This document shows, piece after piece, positions 30,510 to 39,138 of a stretch of DNA of 64,000 nucleotides. The translations under genes were made by a program, and so were the position numbers. How positions within the stretch are numbered: position 1 is the stretch's first letter; every line of letters starts with the position of its first letter. The notes under the pieces were generated by a model. That model did no database searches. It had not been told where the DNA came from and saw nothing but the letters and a program-made list of their open reading frames with translations. The DNA is from Aquimarina sp. AU58 (GTDB taxonomy: Bacteria > Bacteroidota > Bacteroidia > Flavobacteriales > Flavobacteriaceae): NCBI RefSeq assembly GCF_900312745.1, contig NZ_OMPD01000004.1, forward strand, positions 35,108 to 99,107, given 5' to 3'.

Positions 30510-30614
30510 AGTTTTTATGAAATCTTATCGAATAAATCCATCAGATCATAGTAGCTTTTTGTATTTTAGAACATATTAGAATTAAAAACTAAGCCTACTT
30601 AACATATATAACAA

Positions 30615-31460
30615 ATGAACAGTAAATCTTTTATAATTTTTTTCTTTTTAATGACATATGCTATTCAGGCGCAAGAAATTATCTGTTCTGCAAAAGATAA
30701 AGAAATCTTTACCACCAGAATTACAGCTTTAAAAAAAGAATACACTCCAAAAACTGCTTTTGGAGAGACTCTGGTGTTTGTTGGAAAAACTTTTTTAGGT
30801 ACTCCTTATGCTGCCAAAACTCTGGAGATCGGATCAAAAGAGTCGTTGGTGATTAATTTTCAGGGATTAGATTGCACTACTTTTGTAGAAAATGTACTGG
30901 TTTTAAGTCTAATGCTTAAAAATGGTAAAGATGATTTTGAATCCTATACCGCTTATCTAGAAAAAATACGTTATAAAAATGGAAAATTAGATGGATATGC
31001 CTCGCGGCTACACTACTTCTCTGAGTGGATTACTAATAATGAACAAAAAGGTATTATAAGAAATATTACAGGTGATATTGGTGGAGTAGAAATAGAGAAA
31101 GATATTAATTTTATGAGCACACACCGAGAACTTTATCCCTTTCTTAAAGATGATAAAAACTTTAAAGGCATACAACAATCCGAAATTAATATCAGCCAAT
31201 CATCGGTATGTTTTTTACCAAAAGATCAGATTAAAGAACATGAAGCTTCAATACTATCTGGCGATATTATCGCATTAACTACTTCGATCAAAGGATTAGA
31301 TATTACACATACAGGAATCGCTATACGCAAAGAGAATGGGCGAATTCATTTATTACATGCATCATCAAAGGGTCAGGTAGAAATCTCTGCGCTTCCATTG
31401 GTTGAATATCTTAAAAAGATAAAAAACAATACCGGAATTATTGTTAATCGGGTGCTGTAA
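30615..31460 (+). CDS. DUF1460 exported peptidoglycan amidase-like protein
   Basis: A 281-residue protein with signal peptide (to about residue 19, ending AIQAQ). The LDCTTFVENVLVLSLML segment holds the probable catalytic Cys, and DITHTGIAIRKENGRIHLLHASSKG holds the His, both as in DUF1460, an NlpC/P60-like N-acetylmuramoyl-L-alanine amidase domain found in Bacteroidota. It would cut peptide stems from peptidoglycan in the periplasm, perhaps in recycling or remodelling. The specificity is known only for a few structures in the family. Confidence 0.82.
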   Translation: MNSKSFIIFFFLMTYAIQAQEIICSAKDKEIFTTRITALKKEYTPKTAFGETLVFVGKTFLGTPYAAKTLEIGSKESLVINFQGLDCTTFVENVLVLSLMLKNGKDDFESYTAYLEKIRYKNGKLDGYASRLHYFSEWITNNEQKGIIRNITGDIGGVEIEKDINFMSTHRELYPFLKDDKNFKGIQQSEINISQSSVCFLPKDQIKEHEASILSGDIIALTTSIKGLDITHTGIAIRKENGRIHLLHASSKGQVEISALPLVEYLKKIKNNTGIIVNRVL

Positions 31461-31535
31461 TCTTTTACTAGACTATCTCTTTAATCTTGTATAACTTAAC
31501 CCAAATTGTTAATTTAGTAGAGCTAAAAAAAGAAG

Positions 31536-32255
31536 ATGTTATTTCCCAGAACAAACATAGAGCAACAATTAGGTAAACTACGGGATAAAGAATTTAATGC
31601 CTCTACCTGGAAAGAACAAGTATATACAATCTTCTCGGAAGAAGAGAAACACGAGAATCAAATTCTTAAAAATCTGGAAAATTCTTCTCATGTAGTTCAG
31701 AATGTTTTTAATCTTGATCACATAGAAACTCACAGCATATACCATCTGGATCAAATCAAAAAAATCTGTATTACCTATCGATTACGTTTTTTGGATGTTA
31801 AATATTTTAAAGGAAAGTTGCCCTTATCTGCAATTTCTGCTATTAAAAACCTTGAGAAAAAACATCAAACCGAATTAAAAGGATTTAAAATTATTGCGCC
31901 ATCTAAATTATTTAAATTAGAAAATGCTGATGATCCTCTACTCTTTGCTCCTATGGGTAATGACTATTTTTATTTAGTGCATAAATGGGGGAATGATTTA
32001 CACCCACTTCGTAAATTTATGATGTGGTTTTTTAAGAGTTTTGAAAATTTACTCATACTCACTTTTTTAGTAAGTCTTTTACTTACATTTATGGTTCCAG
32101 AAGGTATGTTCACTAAACACAGTACTACCTCAACATTTATCATGATTTTATTCTTTATGTTTAAATCGGTAGCAGCTGTGGTGTTATTTTATGGATTTGC
32201 ACTTGGAAAAAATTTTAATACTGTCATATGGAACAGTAAATATTTTAATGCTTAA
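31536..32255 (+). CDS. Hypothetical membrane protein with two C-terminal TM segments
   Basis: A 239-residue protein that I do not recognise. Residues 1-165 are soluble and mainly helical (FPRTNIEQQLGKLRDKEFNA at the start); residues about 167-190 (ENLLILTFLVSLLLTFMVP) and 200-225 (FIMILFFMFKSVAAVVLFYG) are hydrophobic and predicted to span the membrane. No motif suggests an enzyme. It lies 75 nt after the DUF1460 gene on the same strand. Confidence 0.6.
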   Translation: MLFPRTNIEQQLGKLRDKEFNASTWKEQVYTIFSEEEKHENQILKNLENSSHVVQNVFNLDHIETHSIYHLDQIKKICITYRLRFLDVKYFKGKLPLSAISAIKNLEKKHQTELKGFKIIAPSKLFKLENADDPLLFAPMGNDYFYLVHKWGNDLHPLRKFMMWFFKSFENLLILTFLVSLLLTFMVPEGMFTKHSTTSTFIMILFFMFKSVAAVVLFYGFALGKNFNTVIWNSKYFNA

Positions 32256-32267
32256 ACAAATAACACT

Positions 32268-32333
32268 ATGTTTCCTGACAGTGAATATGAAAGAGTATAT
32301 GCAGGTGGTTTAATTAAAACAAAACTTTTATAA
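32268..32333 (+). pseudogene. Mini-ORF resembling the first strand-helix of DUF2007 proteins
   Basis: A 21-codon ORF, MFPDSEYERVYAGGLIKTKL+L, stops directly at the ATG of the GNAT gene (TAAATGATG). The text E-x-V-Y-x-G-x-L-I-x-x-x-L resembles the N-terminus of small DUF2007 'signal transducing' proteins. It may be a truncated remnant or a translation-coupling leader of the GNAT gene. Too short for certainty. Confidence 0.25.
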
Positions 32334-32792
32334 ATGATGATTGAAAGGCTTCAAAATAATGATGTAGAAGTATCCAAAAAAATACATTCAGTTTTTCAAG
32401 CATCGTACAAGATTGAGGCAAAATTATTAAATGTTACTGATTTCCCTCCTTTAAAAAGGTCTATTGAAAATTATGTAAATAGTAGCACACAGTTTTTTGG
32501 ATACTTCAAAGATCAGGAGCTAGCTGGAGTAATTGAAATAGAACATAACAATAATTTTACAGACATTAATAGCTTAGTTGTAGATCCAAAATTTTTCCGA
32601 CAAGGAATTGCTCGGAAATTAATGGAATTTGTTTTCAATACATTTGATTCGGATCTGTTTGTTGTTGAAACTGGACTGGAGAATAGACCCGCTACTAAAT
32701 TATATAAAAACTCTGGTTTTAAAGAAGTTAAACAATGGGATACTGACTTTGGAGTTAGAAAAATAAAATTTGAGCGCAGAATAGAAAAATAA
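32334..32792 (+). CDS. GNAT-family N-acetyltransferase
   Basis: A 152-residue acetyltransferase. The acetyl-CoA-binding signature is VDPKFFRQGIARKLMEFVF (motif A, R/Q-x-x-G-x-A/G), preceded by the strand ITDINSLVV-like FTDINSLVV, and followed by ENRPATKLYKNSGFKEV (motif B). The acceptor substrate is unknown. Two adjacent ATGs (32334, 32337) are possible starts. Confidence 0.85.
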   Translation: MMIERLQNNDVEVSKKIHSVFQASYKIEAKLLNVTDFPPLKRSIENYVNSSTQFFGYFKDQELAGVIEIEHNNNFTDINSLVVDPKFFRQGIARKLMEFVFNTFDSDLFVVETGLENRPATKLYKNSGFKEVKQWDTDFGVRKIKFERRIEK

Positions 32793-32870
32793 ATAACTAA
32801 GCACAATAAAGTGCCCTAAAAATGTATTATAACACATTTTACACTAAATATCACCTAATTAATATTGGCA

Positions 32871-33326
32871 GTGAATATCAGTTTTGACCTTGACAGTACA
32901 TTAATTCCAAATGGAAAAGAATTTGAAACCGAGAAGAGAAATAGAATTGCAAGACTTTTCGGAATCGAGGAAATTCGAAAAGGAACTCATGAATTGATTT
33001 CTGATTTACAAAAACAAGGGCATAAAATTCATATCTATACGACATCATTTCGAACTAAAAGGAAAATAAGACTGACTTTAAAATATTATGGAATAAAGGT
33101 TAATCGAATTGTGAACCAGACGGAAAATCAGAACGTATTAAAATCTCAGAATATAAACTCATCGAAATTTCCTCCTGCATTTGATTTTGATTTGCATATT
33201 GATGACTTAAAAGGTGTCGCTATCGAGAGTGAGAGATTTAATTTCAAAGTAATTATTGTTAAACCAAGTGACAAAAACTGGATTGAAAAAATAAAAAATG
33301 GAATTAAAAATAAGCGGAATCAATGA
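32871..33326 (+). CDS. HAD-like phosphatase-fold protein
   Basis: About 151 residues. HAD motif I is FDLDSTL near the N-terminus (nucleophile Asp in D-x-D-S-T), motif II is the Thr in IHIYTTSFRTKRKIR, and DLHIDDLKG near residue 105 supplies the acidic motif IV. This fits small HAD hydrolases without a cap. The start is GTG 32871 (NISFDLDSTL); TTG 32865 would add two residues. Substrate unknown. It follows the GNAT gene by 78 nt. Confidence 0.75.
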   Translation: MNISFDLDSTLIPNGKEFETEKRNRIARLFGIEEIRKGTHELISDLQKQGHKIHIYTTSFRTKRKIRLTLKYYGIKVNRIVNQTENQNVLKSQNINSSKFPPAFDFDLHIDDLKGVAIESERFNFKVIIVKPSDKNWIEKIKNGIKNKRNQ

Positions 33327-33418
33327 TATATAAAAATAATTTCTCAATTTTGGGCTTAACCAAAAACAATTATTGGTTTACTTATTTCCAATTATCAAAC
33401 AAAACTTAACCTAAAATT

Positions 33419-33619
33419 ATGGAAAACGAAGATAAATCACCTCGCAAAACCTGGGATTTAATGATCGGTATTGCTCTTGTTTTATTTGGAGGTTTACGAT
33501 TATATAATAGATTACAAGCTCAGGCAGAATGGGACTTCAGAGTCATGATAACCATATTATTTATTGGTTATGGAGGGTATCTAATTTACAAGCATTTTCA
33601 AACCCCATCTAAAGATTGA
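33419..33619 (+). CDS. Small two-TM membrane protein
   Basis: A 66-residue protein with two hydrophobic segments (about 14-28, LMIGIALVLFGGLRLY, and 40-57, VMITILFIGYGGYLIY) and charged ends. I know of no function. Its last 22 nt overlap the 3' end of the convergent DUF4249 gene. Confidence 0.6.
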   Translation: MENEDKSPRKTWDLMIGIALVLFGGLRLYNRLQAQAEWDFRVMITILFIGYGGYLIYKHFQTPSKD

Positions 33620-34476
33620 ATTGGACCTAGTGTCATCGTTTTTTCTAATAATCGAAATCCTGCAAATACACCATAACCCCCTTCTCCTTCTATATTATTA
33701 GGCGGTATAATAGGCTGAAAGAAAGGGTTTGATGTTTGATCTTTATTTAAAAAAGAGGCTTTTAAAGTGGTAAAAATAAGTTCGTCTACATTTGCGACTT
33801 TTACGGTAATTTCTAAGCTTTCGTTTGTATTAAAGATTGTTCCATTTGCAGATATGCTTAATCCATCTCCATTTACATCAGTGGCAAATCTTTCAATATC
33901 AAAATTTGCAATAGAGCGATTTTCTTCTGTACTATTGGTCACATTAAATAATGCTCCTACGATATAAAAATTATTTTCGCCCTTTATATCATCAAAACTT
34001 ACACTAAGATTCTCTACAACAGCACCATCTGCAGCTCTAAACCCAACCGCCGCCGATACATTTTCTATTTTCATAACAGGAATAACACAAGTAGCTTTAA
34101 ATTCTTTTCCTTCTGCTAAGACATTTAGAGTATACCTTTTTCCCGGTTCAATCAAGAATTCACTAGATGCAATCTGATATAACTTACTATCGCTAGAATA
34201 TCTTAATTCTACTTCTTCTTGGTTTTCATTTTTGATAACTACTACTGCATCTTTAATGATTAAAGTATTTACAAAATCTGCTGGTTCGAGTTGTAAAGGT
34301 TTATCAAAGACAGATATTGTTTTAGAAACTTCAACTTTTATTACTTCTTCTTCTGGAGATAAAAAACCATTAATCAAAACTAACTTCTCTCCTTCTGGTC
34401 TATTTTTTATCTCTTCTTTTAGATCTTCGCAACCTAAAACTATAAAACCTATGATTAATAAAATGTAGAGTCTCAT
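33598..34476 (-). CDS. DUF4249 lipoprotein, unit B
   Basis: A 292-residue lipoprotein (signal MRLYILLIIGFIVLGC, lipobox VLGC) of the DUF4249 family, which occurs downstream of TonB-dependent receptors in Bacteroidota and is probably a surface-exposed partner of the receptor, by analogy with SusD-like lids. It begins 3 nt after the stop of its receptor gene, so it is co-translated with it. The C-terminal GEGGYGVFAGFRLLEK matches that of the paralog in unit A (GENGYGVFAGYQLTE). The ligand is unknown. Confidence 0.85.
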   Translation of the reverse strand: MRLYILLIIGFIVLGCEDLKEEIKNRPEGEKLVLINGFLSPEEEVIKVEVSKTISVFDKPLQLEPADFVNTLIIKDAVVVIKNENQEEVELRYSSDSKLYQIASSEFLIEPGKRYTLNVLAEGKEFKATCVIPVMKIENVSAAVGFRAADGAVVENLSVSFDDIKGENNFYIVGALFNVTNSTEENRSIANFDIERFATDVNGDGLSISANGTIFNTNESLEITVKVANVDELIFTTLKASFLNKDQTSNPFFQPIIPPNNIEGEGGYGVFAGFRLLEKTMTLGPIQSLDGV

Positions 34477-34479
34477 ATA

Positions 34480-37113
34480 CTAAAATTTTAAACTATAATT
34501 AAACGACGGAAGAAACTGAAATAAGTATCTTCTATACAAAACATTGGGAGAACTTTGATTTTCGCTAGCAATTTCATAATAAAAAGGGTTTTTTCTAGCA
34601 TATACATTATAAAACGAAAAGCCCCAAGTTCTTTCTCTATTACGTTTTGTGATTTTATGAAATTGAATTCCCAAATCTAAACGATGAAAATTTTCTCCTT
34701 TAAAATTATTTTTTTCTGTATTAAACAGTAATATATTATCATTATTGTTTACATCCTCTATCGGGAAATTATTACCCGCTGCAACTCCTAATGTATTAGG
34801 GAGGTTGTAATTAATTCCTGATGCAAATAACCAATTACCAGAAATCGTTATTCTTTTACTAGGCTTATAAATCCCTACAACAGAAAAATCATGTCTTCTA
34901 TCATAGCGTTCATTAAATATCTTTCCTCCATTTAAATCTTTAAACTGTCTTCGTGACCATGATAAGGTATATCCCAACCAACCTGTTAGTTTTCCTTTCT
35001 TTTTTCTAAGTAAAAACTCTGCTCCATATGCCCAACCTTTCCCGGTAGTAATGCCATTTACAAAATCAACAGTTCGGATAGAACCTGTAATTTCTCTTAC
35101 GCTTTCGAGACCTGCAAAAGAAGCACCTTCTTTAAACGCTATAATGTCCTTCATTTTTTTATAATACCCTTCGATTGTTAATCCAAATATATTATTCTTG
35201 AAATCCTTTGCCACCCCTAAAGCAATTTGTTCAGAAAGCTGAGGCTTTAATCGTTCTGTAGAAGACACCCAAAGATCTGTTGGTAATCCCAAACCACTAT
35301 TAGATAACCGATGTATGTACTGATTCATTTTTGCATATGAAGCTTTTAATGTAAGCAAAGGATACAATTTATAAGCAGCAGAAAGCCTCATCTCTGGTTT
35401 AAAATAACCTTTAGATTTATGCTGAAAGTGACTAAACCTCAAACCCGGATATATGCTAATCTTGTCGTTAATTCTCCAATCATCTTCTATATATATTGCA
35501 CTCTCTAAGGTTTTGATTTTTTGTGTGTTTACAATTTCATCATCATTAATATTTTTAATATTAATTTCTTTTGGTGTAAAATCATGATAGGTCGATCTAA
35601 TACCAAACCTAAATGTATGATTAGGTGTGGGATAGTAATTAAAATCGAATTTAACTCCATAATCATTGATTCCTGAGCTTGTCTTAAATGTAGAACTTCG
35701 ATTTGCTCTTCCTCTATCATCTTTACTTACCGTAAATTTATAATTACTAAATATTAATGATGTATTAGAGAAGAGCTTATTATTAAATTCATGATTCCAG
35801 CGTAAAGTAGAAGTTATATTTCCCCAAAGTATTTTCTGCTTAGATCTTTCATTCTCAAAAACGGTTCTGTTTCTATATTTATCTTGCCCATAGTATGTGC
35901 TCCAATACAACTTATTTTTATCATTGATAACATGATGAAGCTTAGCATTGACATCTGTGAAATAATAAGCAAGTTTCTCTTCCTTGGTCATTAATGGTAA
36001 AAGTAACAGATCTGCATATGTTCTACGACCACTAATTACAAAGGATGTTTTTCCTTTTTTTATGGGGCCTTCTAACAATAGAGATGAAGAAATCAAACTA
36101 ATATTTGCTTTGCCAGCAAATTTTTCTTTATTCCCATTTTTAGTATTTATCTTCACTACAGAAGATAACCTTCCGCCATATCGAGCAGGAAAACCTCCTT
36201 TAAATATTTCTACGGATTTAATGGCGTCTCCGTTAAATATAGAAAAAATCCCAAAAAGATGGTTTGAATTATAAACTGTAGCTTCATCTAGTATGATCAA
36301 ATTTTGATCTGGTGTTCCGCCACGAACATAAAAGCCTGTAGAACCTTCACTACCTGATTGTATTCCTGGTAATAATTGTAAGGTTTTAATAGCATCTTTT
36401 TCTCCCAGGATTGTAGGAATATCTTCAAAAAATGAAGGGCTTAGTTTCTCAGAACTCATCTGTGTAATCTGACTTTTACTTGTTTCCTGATCAGAATTTA
36501 TAATAATTTCATCCAGATATTCAGTCTCTGGTTCTAAACTTAAATTTATCGTAATATCAGAGGTAAGATCAATGTTTTTCTTAATATTTTTATATCCTAC
36601 AAATGAGATTAATATCTGATGATTGCCCTCTGGTATAGAAAGGGAATAAAACCCATAATCATTGGTTGTTGTACCCGTATTGAGTTTGGGGATATAAATA
36701 GATACACTACCAAGATATTCCTGGCTTCCTTTTTCAGAAATATACCCGCTAATTGTGTACTTTTTTGGACGTTTATAAATTAGTAGTTTTTTACCCAAAA
36801 CTTTGAATTGATAGAGTTTCGAGGGAAATAGATTTCTTAATATCTTAGCTAAAGTTTTTTCTTTAGCATTAACCGATACTATTTTAGAAATATCTATTGC
36901 GCTATCAGAATATCCTATCGTAAAATTTAATTTTGTTTCTAACTCACCTAAGACACTGGCAATAGATACATTTTCTTTAACTAAACTAATTTTTTGATCT
37001 AAAATTTCTCCCTGGGTATAACCACTAAACCCTCCTATAAAAAGCGCTACAAATAGTACCCTAATTACTTTTATTCTCACTAGAAAATTAAATCGGCAAT
37101 TTGATTTTTGCAA
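34480..37113 (-). CDS. TonB-dependent receptor with STN signalling domain, unit B
   Basis: An 877-residue outer-membrane receptor. After the signal (about 1-35) comes an STN (secretin/TonB N-terminal) domain (about 40-115, with KISLVKENVSIASVLGEL), which contacts a FecR anti-sigma protein. A CarboxypepD_reg-like domain (about 118-205), a plug (LPGIQSGSEGSTGFYVRGG) and a 22-strand barrel ending in Phe (NYSLKF) follow. It closely resembles the 777-residue receptor upstream, apart from the additional STN. fecR lies 15 nt upstream, so receptor, FecR and sigma factor form a transenvelope signal chain. The substrate (siderophore, glycan or other) cannot be told. Confidence 0.92.
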   Translation of the reverse strand: MQKSNCRFNFLVRIKVIRVLFVALFIGGFSGYTQGEILDQKISLVKENVSIASVLGELETKLNFTIGYSDSAIDISKIVSVNAKEKTLAKILRNLFPSKLYQFKVLGKKLLIYKRPKKYTISGYISEKGSQEYLGSVSIYIPKLNTGTTTNDYGFYSLSIPEGNHQILISFVGYKNIKKNIDLTSDITINLSLEPETEYLDEIIINSDQETSKSQITQMSSEKLSPSFFEDIPTILGEKDAIKTLQLLPGIQSGSEGSTGFYVRGGTPDQNLIILDEATVYNSNHLFGIFSIFNGDAIKSVEIFKGGFPARYGGRLSSVVKINTKNGNKEKFAGKANISLISSSLLLEGPIKKGKTSFVISGRRTYADLLLLPLMTKEEKLAYYFTDVNAKLHHVINDKNKLYWSTYYGQDKYRNRTVFENERSKQKILWGNITSTLRWNHEFNNKLFSNTSLIFSNYKFTVSKDDRGRANRSSTFKTSSGINDYGVKFDFNYYPTPNHTFRFGIRSTYHDFTPKEINIKNINDDEIVNTQKIKTLESAIYIEDDWRINDKISIYPGLRFSHFQHKSKGYFKPEMRLSAAYKLYPLLTLKASYAKMNQYIHRLSNSGLGLPTDLWVSSTERLKPQLSEQIALGVAKDFKNNIFGLTIEGYYKKMKDIIAFKEGASFAGLESVREITGSIRTVDFVNGITTGKGWAYGAEFLLRKKKGKLTGWLGYTLSWSRRQFKDLNGGKIFNERYDRRHDFSVVGIYKPSKRITISGNWLFASGINYNLPNTLGVAAGNNFPIEDVNNNDNILLFNTEKNNFKGENFHRLDLGIQFHKITKRNRERTWGFSFYNVYARKNPFYYEIASENQSSPNVLYRRYLFQFLPSFNYSLKF

Positions 37114-37128
37114 AAAGAATAATGTTTT

Positions 37129-38112
37129 TTAAGAATTACAATCTCCTCCTTTTATAACAATATTATTCGAATCATTTTTTTCATATGTGACATCAAATAA
37201 TATTTTAAGAGTTTCCAAAACATCCTCAAACGATTCGTTGTCAAAGATAGTGGTTAACGTACAATTAGCAAATTCTCGACTCTCGATAATTATGTTCTTA
37301 TTGTAATACAGTTCTATATCTTTAATTACTTGTTCTATAGAAGTTTTTTCAAATTTAAGTACTCCCGATTTCCAGGAAGAGAAATTTAGGCTTTTATTTG
37401 AAGTTTTTATCAATTTGCCACTCTCTTTTGCTGTTACCATATCTCCCGGAGCTAAAATTTCTTTATATTTTTTTGATGAAAACTCAACACTACCTGTTAC
37501 CAATACAAGCTCTACTTCTTTTGTATTAGCATTATTTTTTAGGTTAAATGACGTACCTAAAACTTTAGTTTGTGTGATATTGGCAATAACAACAAATGGT
37601 TTCTCGGGGTCTTTTGTAACTTCAAAAAAACCTTCTCCTTTTAGGTTTAACTGCCTGTTATTTCCTTTAAAATCCTTTTTATAAGTAAGTTGACTACCTT
37701 CATTAAGCCATACGATAGAGTTATCTGGTAATACAAATTTGTTTTCTGCTCCCGTTTTTGCCAGTAAAATTACTTCAGTATTAAAAAGTGAATTAAAATA
37801 AAAGCCTAAACCAATCAAAAGCACAATAGAGGCTGCGATTTTAAGATAAACATTATTTAATTTTGGTTTCTTCTTTACTGTAGCATTTATGCCAGATTCA
37901 AATTTACTCCATTGTTCATCTACATCAATTTTATCAAAATCCTCTATATTTTCTGAAGTACTCCATATGCGTTTAACATCTTCAAAATAGGTTGTATTTG
38001 ATTCGGATTCGGCAATCCAATCCTCTACAAACTTTCGTTCATCATCTTGTACGTCATTTTGTAAATAACGTGTTAAAAGTTGTAGTATGTGATCTTCTTG
38101 TTCGATATTCAT
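37129..38112 (-). CDS. FecR-family anti-sigma factor, full length
   Basis: A 327-residue inner-membrane regulator. The N-terminal cytoplasmic part (about 1-85, with LTRYLQNDVQDDERKFVEDWIAESE) binds the FecI-like sigma factor. One TM segment follows (about 88-110, IAASIVLLIGLGFYF). The periplasmic FecR domain (about 120-225, TGAENKFVLPDNSIVWLNEGSQLTY) and a C-terminal DUF4974 domain (about 245-320) end the protein. It is complete and adjacent to the STN-bearing receptor. No sigma gene precedes it directly; the nearest is at 41866-42426, so it probably controls that one. Confidence 0.9.
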   Translation of the reverse strand: MNIEQEDHILQLLTRYLQNDVQDDERKFVEDWIAESESNTTYFEDVKRIWSTSENIEDFDKIDVDEQWSKFESGINATVKKKPKLNNVYLKIAASIVLLIGLGFYFNSLFNTEVILLAKTGAENKFVLPDNSIVWLNEGSQLTYKKDFKGNNRQLNLKGEGFFEVTKDPEKPFVVIANITQTKVLGTSFNLKNNANTKEVELVLVTGSVEFSSKKYKEILAPGDMVTAKESGKLIKTSNKSLNFSSWKSGVLKFEKTSIEQVIKDIELYYNKNIIIESREFANCTLTTIFDNESFEDVLETLKILFDVTYEKNDSNNIVIKGGDCNS

Positions 38113-38223
38113 TTCTGAAATTAAAATCTGGCTCTAAAAGTAATAAATTATTAAGATTATGTTGTCAAAACAACTTTAAGTTCGCTTTTTAAATAATAGT
38201 CTACTCGATTTTATCTTTTTTGT

Positions 38224-39087
38224 TTAAAGAGTTTCTTCCACTTCTGTTAATTGATACCCCGCAAAAACACCATATCCATTCTCTCCTTCTATATTGGTCG
38301 GAGCAATAACTGATTCTGCAAATGGATCTCCGTCATTAAAATCATTTAAATATGTTGCCCTTAGCGCTTCGTATAATATTTTTTCTGCATTGGCTACCTG
38401 AATCTTTATCTGAGGATTAGGTAATGCATTATCTGATAAAGTAAAAAAACCATCTGCTGTGATTACAGAATTTTCTCTACTTACATCTGTCGCAAACTGT
38501 TTAAACTCGAAATTTATATTTTCTACCTGGTTACTAGTTGTGCCTCCTCCATTATCAAAAGACTGAGTGACTACAGCACCTATGATATAAAAATTATTTT
38601 GATCTTTAATATCTCCTACCGTAACTTTCAACAAACGATTACCAGAGAATTCACCTTCTTTTATCTGAATATCCTTCTCTATCCTTTGTACAGATTCGGT
38701 TGGTATTGTACAAGATGCTTTATATTCTTTACCTAGAGCCGTAACTTTCAAAAAGTATTTCTTGCCAGGAGAGATTACTAAACCACTTGCTGGTGCTTCA
38801 TAGTTTAAAGACGCATCTGTATATACAAGTGCCACTTCATTATTTTCTTCATCTGCTATTACCACAGTAGCATCTTTAATAACCATATCCTTAATATTGA
38901 TTGCATTTGATGCTCTTGATTTAGATCTTGACACTTGTACTTTTAGTGTAGTGTCTTGTGGTGATAAATAGCCATTAATAACAACTAGTTGTTGTTTTTC
39001 TAACAAATCACTTGCGTCTACACTTGTCTCGCAGCTTACTAAACAAATACTTAGGGTTATTAATAGTATACTTTGAAAATATTTCAT
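38224..39087 (-). CDS. DUF4249 lipoprotein, unit A
   Basis: A lipoprotein of about 287 residues if started at ATG 39087 (MKYFQSILLITLSICLVSCE, lipobox LVSC). The longer ORF from 39135, 3 nt after the receptor stop, would put 16 charged residues before the signal, so I prefer the inner start. Segments INGYLSPQDTTLKVQVS and ENGYGVFAGYQL are shared with unit B. It is probably the surface partner of the receptor just upstream. Confidence 0.85.
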   Translation of the reverse strand: MKYFQSILLITLSICLVSCETSVDASDLLEKQQLVVINGYLSPQDTTLKVQVSRSKSRASNAINIKDMVIKDATVVIADEENNEVALVYTDASLNYEAPASGLVISPGKKYFLKVTALGKEYKASCTIPTESVQRIEKDIQIKEGEFSGNRLLKVTVGDIKDQNNFYIIGAVVTQSFDNGGGTTSNQVENINFEFKQFATDVSRENSVITADGFFTLSDNALPNPQIKIQVANAEKILYEALRATYLNDFNDGDPFAESVIAPTNIEGENGYGVFAGYQLTEVEETL

Positions 39088-39138
39088 CTGTGTATCTTTA
39101 TATTTTTCTAATAATTTTGACCTTGTTGATTTCACTTT

